Of a DNA stretch of 32,982 bases, positions 1-7,765 are shown in pieces (the first letter of the stretch is position 1; each line of letters opens with the position of its first letter). Below the pieces are notes generated by a model, which was given only the letters and a program-made list of their open reading frames with translations, was not told the origin of the DNA and did no database searches. The position numbers and the translations under genes are program-made. Source of the DNA: Nanobdellota archaeon (GTDB lineage Archaea > Nanobdellota > Nanobdellia > Parvarchaeales > Parvarchaeaceae); assembly GCA_021836125.1 (NCBI GenBank), contig JAKBJF010000009.1, positions 1 to 32,982 on the forward strand. Direction: 5' to 3'.

Positions 1-76
1 TATATCTCCAGTATAATCGGAACAAAACCAATCGAACTTAAGAATAGTATTTATCTATCTTTTTGCAAGATGTTCT

Positions 77-994
77 ATGGATAACGTGATGCTACTAGGG
101 ACTTCTTCCGCATTTCCTACAAAGGAGAGGAACCACCCCGCGCTTTATATGTCGCTTGACGGCAAACGCGTGCTTTTTGACTGCGGGGAAGGCACACAAA
201 GGCAGATACGTGTAGCAGGTTTAAGCCCGTCCATAGATTATATGTTCCTAACACACTGGCATGGAGATCATTCCTTGGGAGTGGGTGGTATAATACAAAG
301 CCTTAATATGATGAGAAGGAAAGAGCAACTCTATATATATGGACCACAAGGCACTGGCTCCAGTGTAAATCATATACTAGCTACATATCGATTTCATTCT
401 GAGATACAGATAAAAGCAAAATCATTAGATCTAAAAAAAGAGACCTTTATAACGAAAATAGGGCGATTCAGCGTATACGGCATAAACGTGATGCATACTA
501 CAAAGTGCATCGGCTATAAAATCAAGGAAGACGACCAGCTGAACATAAAACATGAATTTCTTAAGAAAAACAAGATAAAATCGGGCGTGTTCCTTCAAGC
601 CCTTAAGAAAGGCAAGGATATAGTTTATGAGGGGAAGAAGTTCCTTGCTAAAGAAGCAACTTATCTAAAGCGCGGAAAATCTTTGGTTTACCTTACAGAT
701 CTGGGTTATGATAAGAACCTTTATAGATTCGCACGCGGTGCAGATGTTCTCGTAATAGAATCTACGTGGTCCTCAGAGTTCGAAAACCAGGCCAAGGAAT
801 TTGGGCACCTTACTGCCAGACAGGCATTGGAAGTAGCGAAGTATGCAGATGTGGGAAAAGTCTATCTTACTCATTTTAGCCAGAGATATGAAGATATGTC
901 AGTGTTTAAGGAAGAACTATCGGACATAGTAAAAAAGTTAAAACTAAAGCCGAAAGTATTTGTATCAAACGACTTTGAGAGGATAAATTTTTGA
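77..994 (+). CDS. rnz: Ribonuclease Z (tRNase Z)
   Basis: This 305-residue metallo-beta-lactamase-fold endonuclease cleaves the 3' trailer from pre-tRNA in the cytoplasm. The zinc motif HWHGDH is at residues 60-65. The start LLGTSSAFPT, the segment HLTARQALEVAKYA (the family's HxTA region) and the late histidine in LTHFSQRY follow the expected order, and the length is normal for the ~300-residue short form of the family. ATG 77 is preceded by an AT-rich TATA-like stretch (about 45-58) and no Shine-Dalgarno, which fits a leaderless transcript. It stands alone, with an 87-nt gap before the next gene. tRNA-Thr in this window has no encoded CCA, so 3' processing by this enzyme would be needed. 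Function is secure from the motifs. Confidence 0.95.
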   Translation: MDNVMLLGTSSAFPTKERNHPALYMSLDGKRVLFDCGEGTQRQIRVAGLSPSIDYMFLTHWHGDHSLGVGGIIQSLNMMRRKEQLYIYGPQGTGSSVNHILATYRFHSEIQIKAKSLDLKKETFITKIGRFSVYGINVMHTTKCIGYKIKEDDQLNIKHEFLKKNKIKSGVFLQALKKGKDIVYEGKKFLAKEATYLKRGKSLVYLTDLGYDKNLYRFARGADVLVIESTWSSEFENQAKEFGHLTARQALEVAKYADVGKVYLTHFSQRYEDMSVFKEELSDIVKKLKLKPKVFVSNDFERINF

Positions 995-1081
995 AGTTTT
1001 TGCCGTTGAATAGGCTAAGATTAAATATTTAAATTAAAGAATCATAATCTTATAAATAATGGTTTTAAAATCGATTTTTAT

Positions 1082-2110
1082 ATGAATTCGCTTTCGGTAG
1101 CAGTAATAGGGCCGTATCATTCAGGCAAAACAACGCTTGTGAACAAGCTGCAACAGAAATTAGGAGCCGAAGGCGATGTGTCTTTTTTCTCTTTTAAATA
1201 CGGCGGGAAGAACATTACACTTATGGACACGCCAGGAGATACCGACAGCCCGGTATTAATGGCATCTGTGCTAAGCGTAGCGGACGCGATGATATTCTGC
1301 ATATCACCGGATGTAGGGATAACGTTCCAGGTAGGCGAAATAGTCGTGCTTGCGGATACGCTTAAACTCGGTAAAGGCATAGTGTGTATAACAAAGACGG
1401 ATATGTCGACCACGCAGGAGATAGACGCGCTAAAAGCTAAGTTGAAAGCGCTTTTGAAATCAACAAGCATGGAGTCTATGGAGCTCTTTGAGATGAATAT
1501 ATACGATGATCAAAAGATAGCTGACATGCGGGCAAAATTGTCGAATTTACCATACGAATCAGAAATGATAACTCGTCCATTCAAGTTTGCCGTGGATCAC
1601 GCATTCGAATCAAAAGGAATGTCGGTAGCCATAGGCACTGTTATATCCGGCAAGATAGCTGTGCACGGCGATGCAGTGCTGACACCAGACCCGTTCACAA
1701 AAGAAGTAAACGTGAACGGTATACAGATAAATCAAGAAGACGTTCAATCAACCGAAGCCGGCGACAGGGCTGGTGTAAGCATAAAAGGCGTATGGCCCTG
1801 GGATCTCCCGCGCGGCACGGAATTGAGGCAACCCAAAACATACAAAGATGTAAAAAGCGGTAAACTTCAGATAAAGTTGTCCAAGTTATACAAGCAGGAC
1901 ATACAGGATGATACTAAATTGAATCTGATATGCAACTGGCAAAACTGTACGCTTACTCTAAATAATGTGAAGAAAGAAAACGACAAGATAAGCGCAGACT
2001 TTGAATCGGATAAGAACTTCGTCTTCGATAAATATGACAAAATGGTACTTGTAAACAAAGATCTGCCTATAAGAATGTTAAGGGTTGTCGGGTACCCGGA
2101 GATACTATAA
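1082..2110 (+). CDS. EF-Tu/SelB-like translational GTPase
   Basis: A 342-residue GTPase related to EF-Tu/EF-1A and SelB. The P-loop GPYHSGKT is at residues 10-17 and switch II DTPG at 49-52. The base-recognition motif reads TKTD (104-107) instead of NKxD. The second half looks like EF-Tu-type beta-barrel domains, from the segment VAIGTVISGKIAVHGDAVL onward. It is shorter than real EF-1A (about 430) and resembles the archaeal EF-Tu-like paralogues of uncertain role. A TATA-like box (TTATAAATA, about 1050-1058) lies about 25 nt upstream of the ATG without a Shine-Dalgarno. The ndk gene begins one base after its stop, so the two are almost certainly cotranscribed. Family is clear; whether it binds tRNA or the ribosome is unknown. 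Confidence 0.75.
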   Translation: MNSLSVAVIGPYHSGKTTLVNKLQQKLGAEGDVSFFSFKYGGKNITLMDTPGDTDSPVLMASVLSVADAMIFCISPDVGITFQVGEIVVLADTLKLGKGIVCITKTDMSTTQEIDALKAKLKALLKSTSMESMELFEMNIYDDQKIADMRAKLSNLPYESEMITRPFKFAVDHAFESKGMSVAIGTVISGKIAVHGDAVLTPDPFTKEVNVNGIQINQEDVQSTEAGDRAGVSIKGVWPWDLPRGTELRQPKTYKDVKSGKLQIKLSKLYKQDIQDDTKLNLICNWQNCTLTLNNVKKENDKISADFESDKNFVFDKYDKMVLVNKDLPIRMLRVVGYPEIL

Positions 2111-2111
2111 A

Positions 2112-2696
2112 ATGGAACGTACCCTTGCTGTAGTTAAACCTGATGGCGTAAGAAGAGGACTGATAGGCGAAATAATAAGAAGATTTGAGAAAGCAGGTCT
2201 TAAGATAGTGGCTTTAAAGATGTTAAAACCAACAGAAGAACTCGCGGCCAAGAATTATCCCGACACGGATGAATGGTTCAAGAAAGTCGGTGAAAGGAGC
2301 AGTAAGACGTTCGCATCGATAGGTATGGACATAAAGAAAAAATTCGGTACCGATGATCCCATATTGATAGGAAAGACAATAAAGGGATGGTTAGTCAGAT
2401 TCTTGTCTTCCGGTAATGTAGTAGCCATGGTATTGGAGGGTAATCGTGCAGCAGACAATGTTAGAAGACTTGTGGGGGAAACAGACCCTCTGATGGCACA
2501 GGCAGGTACTATAAGAGGAGATCTCTCTATAGATAACGTCGTATTAGGCAATTCATCTAACAGACCGATGGTTAACGTAGTCCATGCGTCTGGAAACGCC
2601 GAAGAGGCGAAACAGGAAATAAAGACATGGTTTAATGATTCTGAGATACTAGAGTATAACCGAGCAAACGAAGACGAATTTTATAGGGCGTGGTGA
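2112..2696 (+). CDS. ndk: Nucleoside diphosphate kinase, long form (copy 1)
   Basis: This 194-residue kinase transfers gamma-phosphate from ATP to NDPs through a phosphohistidine. Landmarks are KPDGV near residue 9, the RLVGETDP segment (119-126), TIRGD (133-137) and the active-site histidine H158 in NVVHAS. The key Lys, Arg, Thr, Asn and His residues of the family appear to be kept. It is longer than a standard NDK (about 140-150) because of a roughly 35-residue insert between the NYP segment (48-50) and FLSSGNVVAMV (97 on), plus a 25-residue C-terminal tail. An in-frame ATG at 2085 would add nine residues lying inside the upstream gene. ATG 2112 is preferred because it begins with the family's MERTL start. 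A second, diverged ndk follows two bases later. Confidence 0.9.
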   Translation: MERTLAVVKPDGVRRGLIGEIIRRFEKAGLKIVALKMLKPTEELAAKNYPDTDEWFKKVGERSSKTFASIGMDIKKKFGTDDPILIGKTIKGWLVRFLSSGNVVAMVLEGNRAADNVRRLVGETDPLMAQAGTIRGDLSIDNVVLGNSSNRPMVNVVHASGNAEEAKQEIKTWFNDSEILEYNRANEDEFYRAW

Positions 2697-2698
2697 GG

Positions 2699-3211
2699 AT
2701 GGCAAAAGTGTTCATATTGATTAAACCAGACGGCGTAAAGCGCGGGTTAGTGGGCGAATGCGTTAACAGGTTCGAAAACGCCGGGCTAAAAGTAGTTGCG
2801 ATGAGAATGCTAAAATTGAGCGAAGCAATGGCCGATAAGCTTTATCCAAGCGACAAACAGTGGTTAGAGAATCTTGGCATGAAAGCAAAGGAATCAATGA
2901 ATAAAATCGGTAAGGACATAAAGGACGATAACGTTTCCCACGGTAAAAAGGTAAGACAATGGCTTATGGACTACGTTCTGTCTGGCCCAGTTGTAGCAAT
3001 GGTTCTAGACGGGAACGACGCCATGACGGTTGCGAGGAAACTAGTCGGTCCTACAGATGGTGCCGCGGCATCCGCAGGAACAATACGTGGTGATTTCTCA
3101 TCAGATTCTATAGTAACTGCTACATCCGAGGGCAGGGCAAACATGAACGTTCTTCACGTGTCTTCTGACGAAAAGGAAACAGAAAACCAGACAAAAATAT
3201 TTTTTGATTGA
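2699..3211 (+). CDS. ndk: Nucleoside diphosphate kinase paralogue (copy 2)
   Basis: A second NDK of 170 residues directly follows copy 1. It keeps KPDGV (9-13), RKLVGPTD (113-120), TIRGD (128-132) and the active-site histidine H153 in NVLHVSSD, so it is probably catalytic. It shares copy 1's insert after the LYP segment (the WLENLGMKAKESMNKIGKDI region), which shows that the two are tandem paralogues from one long-type ancestor. It lacks the C-terminal tail. ATG 2699 is chosen over in-frame GTGs at 2690 and 2693 because it starts at the conserved region and has a short G-rich stretch upstream that overlaps the end of copy 1. The peroxiredoxin gene converges on it 4 nt downstream. Why two are kept, for example different specificity or hetero-oligomers, is unknown. 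Confidence 0.88.
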   Translation: MAKVFILIKPDGVKRGLVGECVNRFENAGLKVVAMRMLKLSEAMADKLYPSDKQWLENLGMKAKESMNKIGKDIKDDNVSHGKKVRQWLMDYVLSGPVVAMVLDGNDAMTVARKLVGPTDGAAASAGTIRGDFSSDSIVTATSEGRANMNVLHVSSDEKETENQTKIFFD

Positions 3212-3215
3212 AAGC

Positions 3216-3719
3216 TTAATTTGATGGCTCCCAATTAACTGCACATGCACCATCGCTTTGCAGCGCCCTCAAAACTCTGTAAATCTCTTTCGTGCTCCTG
3301 CCGACTTTGTTGTTAGATGCACAAGAATAGGCTATGAGCCCGTTGTTGTCTATTATGAACGTAGCCCTTCTTGCCTTTTTTTCGTTTTTATCAAATACTC
3401 CATACATCGACGACACAACGCCATCATCATCTGCTATCAACGGAAACTTTATCGGTGTTTTGCTTTCTTTGACGAACTTTTCGTGAGTATGAACATCATC
3501 CGTGCTTATTCCGATAACCGCTGCGCCGCTTGCAGTGAACTTATCCAATTCCTGACTAAATGCCAATATCTCAGTCGGACACACCTTGGACAGATCAGCA
3601 ACATAGAACAACATAACTTTCCATTTATTTTCCAGATCGCTCAATCCGAAGTCGCCCGCAGCTCCGTTGTTATAAGCCTTTGCGAAAAATCCCGGTGCAC
3701 TTTCACCTACGTCAAGCAT
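3216..3719 (-). CDS. 2-Cys peroxiredoxin (AhpC/Prx type)
   Basis: This 167-residue thioredoxin-fold peroxidase reduces hydrogen peroxide and alkyl peroxides. The peroxidatic cysteine is C47 in the VCPTE motif, and a resolving cysteine C159 sits in ACAVNWEP near the end, as in typical 2-Cys enzymes. The TFIIDNNGLI strand also fits. The residues before the catalytic Cys (VADLSK) differ from the usual PxDFTF. A longer in-frame reading exists upstream, but it runs through the IF2 gene's promoter and coding start. ATG 3719 begins the conserved domain and has a TATA-like box about 20-27 nt upstream. The reductant is not encoded here. It is divergent from IF2 across 45 bp. Confidence 0.9.
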   Translation of the reverse strand: MLDVGESAPGFFAKAYNNGAAGDFGLSDLENKWKVMLFYVADLSKVCPTEILAFSQELDKFTASGAAVIGISTDDVHTHEKFVKESKTPIKFPLIADDDGVVSSMYGVFDKNEKKARRATFIIDNNGLIAYSCASNNKVGRSTKEIYRVLRALQSDGACAVNWEPSN

Positions 3720-3764
3720 ATTAACTCGAAGCACATTTATAATAAATAAATTTACTAGCATGAT
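3720..3764. promoter_or_regulatory. Shared divergent promoter, peroxiredoxin and IF2
   Basis: Only 45 bp separate the two divergent start codons. The centre (about 3736-3751) is an AT-only block, TTTATAATAAATAAAT, that reads as a TATA-like box on both strands, 20-30 nt from each ATG. Neither gene has a Shine-Dalgarno, so both transcripts are probably leaderless and may compete for the same TBP site. Confidence 0.5.
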
Positions 3765-5480
3765 ATGAGATCTCCGATATGCGCGTTCTTGGGGCACGTC
3801 GACGCGGGAAAGACGTCGATAATGGACGCCATAAGAAACACAGCCTTTGCATATAAAGAAACCGGCGGGCTTACGCAAAACATAGGTATAACTGAGGTCC
3901 CTACGGATAGGATAAAGAAGATATGCATCGAACTTCTGAAGAAACTTAACATTGCGATAAAGGTGGACAGCGTAATATTCATTGACTCGCCCGGACACGA
4001 AGCTTTTGTTACCTTACGGGAACGTGGTGCGTCAATAGCGGATATAGCAATACTTGTAATCGATGTAACAGAAGGGGTACAAAGACAGACTATAGAATCG
4101 ATAGACATCTTAAAGTCCTATAAAACCCCTTTCATAGTTGCATTGACAAAGATAGACCGCGTTGACGGTTATATAGATAGAAAAGACATTTCGTTCATAG
4201 ACTTCATGTCAAAACAAAACAGAAAATACTCAGAAAACCTCGATGCGGCCATATATAAGATGGCCGGAGAATTATCAAATTATGGTTTCCAGGCAGAAAG
4301 ATATGATCGCGTCATAGACTTCACCAAACAGATATCAATAGTCCCAGTGTGTGCCGTGAACAATATTGGCATACAGGATCTTATTGTCATGCTGATAGGT
4401 CTTAGTCAGAGATACATAGACCTGAATAAACCCGCAGGCGACGAGGCAGCAATACTGGAAGAAAAGCAATTAAAAGGCATGGGTAAGGCGTACGATGCGA
4501 TAGTGTATTCCGGCAGAATAAGCGTAGGGGACAAGGTAGTGATACAGAAAAAAGACATGATATCAGAAACAAAAGTGAAGGCGATGTTCAAACTTGTTCC
4601 GATGGAGGAAAGCCGCGAGAATTTCGGGACGTATGAGAGTATAAAATCAGCAAGCGCCGCCACTCCGATAAGGCTTATACTACAGGACTCCGAAGTCTTG
4701 ATAGGGACTTCAATATCTGTATTCCATAACGAGCAGGAAAAGAACAGGATAATCGGAGCCCTAGAAGGAGTAACAAAAGGTTACAATGATGAAAAAGCCA
4801 AGGGGATAGTCATTTGTGCGGATTCGATAGGCAGTATAGACGCGATAAAGAAGATAGGAGGAGCAAATTCCATACAGATAGGCATGACGAGGCTAGGCGA
4901 ACCGACAAAACGTGAGATAACAACGGCCAAACTAAATGAGAAGGTAATTTTGTGTTTTAATGTGCCTATCAGCAAGCAGATAGAGGAGCTCTCAGCCATC
5001 GAAGGAGTAACGATAATAAGCAGCAACTCGATATACACAATATTCGAGAAGTATAACGAATTCAAATCTGCATTCAACAAGGAAGTCATTAACGACAAGA
5101 CATCGGATATGACACTGCCCGCCGAGTTTGTGTTCATAAAGAGCAAGGTTTTCAGGCGGTCAAATCCATGCGTCATAGGCGTTGAGGTTCTTGCCGGCGA
5201 GATAAGGCCAGGCTATAGGGTAATAAATCATAAAGGCGCAAATTTGGGCAGAATACAGGAGATACAGGACGACAAAAAGAAATTGGATTCTGCAGTAAAG
5301 GGACAAAAGGTTGCGGTTAGCATAGACGATGCCGTGTATGACAGGAACCTATTTGATGGAGAGGTTCTTTATACAGACATAAGCCTGCCAGACATAATTA
5401 AATTCGTAGACGTGAAGGGGATGTTAAGCGATGACTATAACGATGCGCTGCAAAAGATACAAAAAATAAAGCGTATTTAA
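3765..5480 (+). CDS. infB: Translation initiation factor IF-2 (aIF5B)
   Basis: A 571-residue GTPase that promotes initiator tRNA placement and ribosomal subunit joining. G1 is GHVDAGKT (residues 10-17; the family consensus has His where Ala14 stands), followed by the GGLTQNIGITEVP switch I region, DSPGHE (74-79) and TKID (128-131; the usual form is NKID). The switch II histidine H78 is kept. Later parts match the beta-barrel, alpha/beta/alpha and C-terminal barrel layout of aIF5B, including FVFIKSKVFRRSNPCVIGVEVLAG. The length is close to the usual ~600. It starts at ATG 3765, just after an AT-rich TATA block. Its stop overlaps the stop of the convergent fusion gene by three bases. Confidence 0.93.
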   Translation: MRSPICAFLGHVDAGKTSIMDAIRNTAFAYKETGGLTQNIGITEVPTDRIKKICIELLKKLNIAIKVDSVIFIDSPGHEAFVTLRERGASIADIAILVIDVTEGVQRQTIESIDILKSYKTPFIVALTKIDRVDGYIDRKDISFIDFMSKQNRKYSENLDAAIYKMAGELSNYGFQAERYDRVIDFTKQISIVPVCAVNNIGIQDLIVMLIGLSQRYIDLNKPAGDEAAILEEKQLKGMGKAYDAIVYSGRISVGDKVVIQKKDMISETKVKAMFKLVPMEESRENFGTYESIKSASAATPIRLILQDSEVLIGTSISVFHNEQEKNRIIGALEGVTKGYNDEKAKGIVICADSIGSIDAIKKIGGANSIQIGMTRLGEPTKREITTAKLNEKVILCFNVPISKQIEELSAIEGVTIISSNSIYTIFEKYNEFKSAFNKEVINDKTSDMTLPAEFVFIKSKVFRRSNPCVIGVEVLAGEIRPGYRVINHKGANLGRIQEIQDDKKKLDSAVKGQKVAVSIDDAVYDRNLFDGEVLYTDISLPDIIKFVDVKGMLSDDYNDALQKIQKIKRI

Positions 5481-6298
5481 GGCCAATTCTTCAGCGCCTT
5501 TTCATAAAGTTGCATGTTGTCGCAAGGCAGCCATTTCCCGCTGCACAGAAAACCGTTCAATTTGCCTTTTGTCGCAAGTTTCTCGAACAAACCTTCCATT
5601 GAAGATTTTCCTTCAGGTATAAGCGACACTATCAGAGGATTTAAAATGTAGATACCTGCGTTTATAAGATGGGTGCTCTGCATTCCAGTCGGTTTTTCCA
5701 CGAATTTCGTTATTTTGTTTCCTTCCATCTCAACAGCACCGAACTGTGAAACGTTGTCTGTAGTAGTGAGCGCTATCGTTGCAAGGGACCTGTTCTTTTT
5801 GTGGAATTCGTACATCTTGTCTAGGTCGAAATCAAAAAGATCGTCTCCGTTTAGCATGAAAAAATCGTCATTGAATAGATTTGATGAAAGTCTAAGCGGA
5901 CCGGCAGTACCAAGTGGAACCTTCTCTTCAAGGTATTTTATAGAAACACCAAATTTCGCCCCGTCTCCGAAGTAATCTCTTACCTTGTCGCCAAGATAGC
6001 CAACAGATATGACTATATCAGAAACCCCTGCTTCCTTGAGTTTATTTATCGCATACTCCATTATCGGTTTTCCTTTTATAGGCACCATCGGTTTTGGAAG
6101 TTCGTATGTGAGCGGCCGCAGCCTTATACCTTGCCCCCCGGCGAGTATGAACGCTTTCTTTATGCTTTTAGGAGAAAAACGCTCCTTCAATATCCTTTCT
6201 ATCGCATTAGATCTGTTTAGTATATTTTCTCCATCGACTATCGAATCTAGCTCTTTAAGAATCTGTGGATTTAAACTTATGGTTATACGGGTTTTCAT
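5477..6298 (-). CDS. RHH DNA-binding domain fused to sugar nucleotidyltransferase
   Basis: A 273-residue fusion. Residues 1-41 look like a MetJ/Arc/CopG ribbon-helix-helix: a short strand TRITISL, then two helices with the connecting segment NRSNAIERILKERF. From residue 47 a full NTP_transferase domain follows, with LAGGQGIRLRPLT at 52-64, the KPMVPIKGKPIMEYA signature, GTAGPLR and NGDD. This class makes NDP-sugars from sugar-1-phosphates (mannose-1-P guanylyltransferase, glucose-1-P thymidylyl- or uridylyltransferase). The exact substrate cannot be read, and the left-handed beta-helix C-terminus of some members is missing. It lies 21 bp downstream of a GT4 glycosyltransferase on the same strand, with palindromic half-sites at its start codon. 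Both domains are recognisable; self-regulation is inference. Confidence 0.85.
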   Translation of the reverse strand: MKTRITISLNPQILKELDSIVDGENILNRSNAIERILKERFSPKSIKKAFILAGGQGIRLRPLTYELPKPMVPIKGKPIMEYAINKLKEAGVSDIVISVGYLGDKVRDYFGDGAKFGVSIKYLEEKVPLGTAGPLRLSSNLFNDDFFMLNGDDLFDFDLDKMYEFHKKNRSLATIALTTTDNVSQFGAVEMEGNKITKFVEKPTGMQSTHLINAGIYILNPLIVSLIPEGKSSMEGLFEKLATKGKLNGFLCSGKWLPCDNMQLYEKALKNWP

Positions 6299-6321
6299 AC
6301 TGAGTATGATACAATCATACT
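6296..6321. promoter_or_regulatory. Candidate RHH operator: three alternating half-sites
   Basis: Three copies of the 6-mer CATACT/AGTATG occur in 26 bp: CATACT (6296-6301), AGTATG (6303-6308) and CATACT (6316-6321). They form two overlapping perfect palindromes, CATACT-g-AGTATG and AGTATGAT-aca-ATCATACT (8-bp arms). The array covers the start codon of the RHH-nucleotidyltransferase and the last codon of the preceding glycosyltransferase. RHH proteins usually bind such short palindromic half-site arrays, so autoregulation is plausible. An RNA hairpin is the alternative reading. Confidence 0.5.
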
Positions 6322-7477
6322 ATTTATTACTTTTAGTTTTTGAAACCAGTCTTTCTACAAGCGCGTCAAATCCCTTTATGAACCTCTTCTCGTCGTATTT
6401 TTCGGATTTTATAGCGCCTTTAACAAGTTTTGAATAGATTTTCTTTTCCGTTATCTTTATCATTGCATAAGCCAGAGACTCTTCGTCTGCATCTATGACC
6501 ACCCCATTACGTCCATTCTCAACGAATTCCTTCGGCCCGCCTTCATTAACGCATATCACCGGTTTTCCGTACGCTAAAGATTCGAGAGGCACTAAGCCAG
6601 TATCCTCATTCATCGCAAGAAACAAAGTAGCGTAACACCTCCTGTATAGCCGTGATATGCCTTCGTTCGAAAGATCCGTTTTTATTTCTATTGAAGGATT
6701 TCCTCCAGCGGCCTTTTTTACTTCTTCCAGATATTTTTGATCCTCAACGAAACCGCCGACTATGAGTCTGAAGCCTTTTTTGTCCAGTCCGGATCTAAGG
6801 AAACCCTTTACAGCCAACACTTGCCTCTTATATCTTGTGAACCTGCTAGCGTAAAAGAAATATTTGTCGTGTACGCGGCTAGGTCCTATTCCGTTATATT
6901 GTATGCTTGGAAGTATACTAAATATTCTATTCGATTGCATTAGACCGTACGATTCTATGCGTCTTCTAACTTCGTTGCTGTAAACAAATGAGTAGTCTAT
7001 TTTTTTCCACGCGCCTCTCTCTAAAAGCCGATAAATAGGGATTATTAGAGGAAGTAACATCCGGTACTTTATGTTACTAGCTCTGTAATAGTCATACATG
7101 GAGTGGGCTATCCTAAGAGGGGTGTGAGTTATCGCGATCACAGGTACTTTAGGACTGTTTCGGTACACTATTAACTCCGCTAAGCCACCAGTTGAGATTA
7201 TAAACAAATCATAATCTTTCAAAGGGATTTTTGTCGTGAGCATGTTATAAAACAACTTGAAACCTCTCATAAGCATCGAGCCGCTAGAACTTCCATTGAG
7301 TTCCTTTACGTTGAATTTCTTGAACTCTTTAAAAGTATTCTCTTTGTTATAAGTGAAAGTGTAAATGTCTATCTTGTGCCTGCTGTTCTTCAGGATGCTC
7401 AACATGGCACGCTCCACTCCGCCCTTGCTTTTTATCCACGGTACAAAGACAGCGATCTTCAATCGTTTTTTTATCAT
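6320..7477 (-). CDS. GT4-family glycosyltransferase
   Basis: A 385-residue GT-B glycosyltransferase. The N-terminus (KIAVFVPWIKSKGGVERAML) has the Gly-rich loop of the acceptor domain. The C-terminal half carries the NDP-sugar-binding signature NEDTGLVPLESLAYGKPVI, with the E-x7-E arrangement, followed by EGGPKEFVENGRNG. It is expected to be cytoplasmic and membrane-associated, and to transfer a sugar onto a glycolipid or glycan intermediate. Acceptor and donor cannot be read. The downstream gene makes an activated sugar, so the two probably supply one glycan pathway, perhaps modifying the many N-x-S/T-rich surface proteins nearby. A TATA-like stretch (about 7490-7500) lies 15-25 nt upstream of ATG 7477. 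The stop is TAG and overlaps the candidate operator. Confidence 0.88.
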   Translation of the reverse strand: MIKKRLKIAVFVPWIKSKGGVERAMLSILKNSRHKIDIYTFTYNKENTFKEFKKFNVKELNGSSSGSMLMRGFKLFYNMLTTKIPLKDYDLFIISTGGLAELIVYRNSPKVPVIAITHTPLRIAHSMYDYYRASNIKYRMLLPLIIPIYRLLERGAWKKIDYSFVYSNEVRRRIESYGLMQSNRIFSILPSIQYNGIGPSRVHDKYFFYASRFTRYKRQVLAVKGFLRSGLDKKGFRLIVGGFVEDQKYLEEVKKAAGGNPSIEIKTDLSNEGISRLYRRCYATLFLAMNEDTGLVPLESLAYGKPVICVNEGGPKEFVENGRNGVVIDADEESLAYAMIKITEKKIYSKLVKGAIKSEKYDEKRFIKGFDALVERLVSKTKSNK

Positions 7478-7496
7478 GACATATCACACGTATAAT

Positions 7497-7628
7497 TTAA
7501 CTCGCAGTGTAAGCACATATTATGATGTCCTTCCGATTCCAGACACCATCCCGTTGAAGCCGAAATGTCCAAGGATGTTTCTTTCCGTTCTTTGTTCGTT
7601 TCCAGCTTGGCATATACACCGTCAACAT
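7497..7628 (-). CDS. Possible 43-residue basic protein, unrecognised
   Basis: An ORF starting at ATG 7628 gives a 43-residue, Trp-, Lys- and Arg-rich peptide beginning MLTVYMPSWKRTKNGKKH. It has no recognised domain, membrane segment or Cys motif. The reason to list it is position: on the minus strand a box reading CTATAAAC (7652-7659) lies about 27 nt upstream, the spacing seen for leaderless genes elsewhere in this window. It ends 19 nt before the glycosyltransferase start. It may be chance within a 288-nt intergenic stretch. Confidence 0.25.
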   Translation of the reverse strand: MLTVYMPSWKRTKNGKKHPWTFRLQRDGVWNRKDIIICAYTAS

Positions 7629-7765
7629 ATTACTAATTTATCTTTCATACGTTTATAGTTTCTTGTTCTTCTTGTCTCGTATAAGAGTGGCATGTGCTCG
7701 CCGTATACTTCCGATTCTGATGGACGACACCCTAGATGATTTTCCTTTTTAAATAACCAAAAGTT

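Noticed and set aside
3258-3749. Plus-strand 163-residue ORF
   Set aside because: It is antisense to the peroxiredoxin and has no recognisable features.
3720-3998. N-terminal extension of the peroxiredoxin frame
   Set aside because: It runs through the divergent promoter and into the IF2 coding start; the conserved domain begins at ATG 3719.
6303-6321. Palindrome read as a transcription terminator hairpin
   Set aside because: The stem is AT-rich and its half-sites repeat at the start codon, which fits an operator better; a hairpin is still possible.
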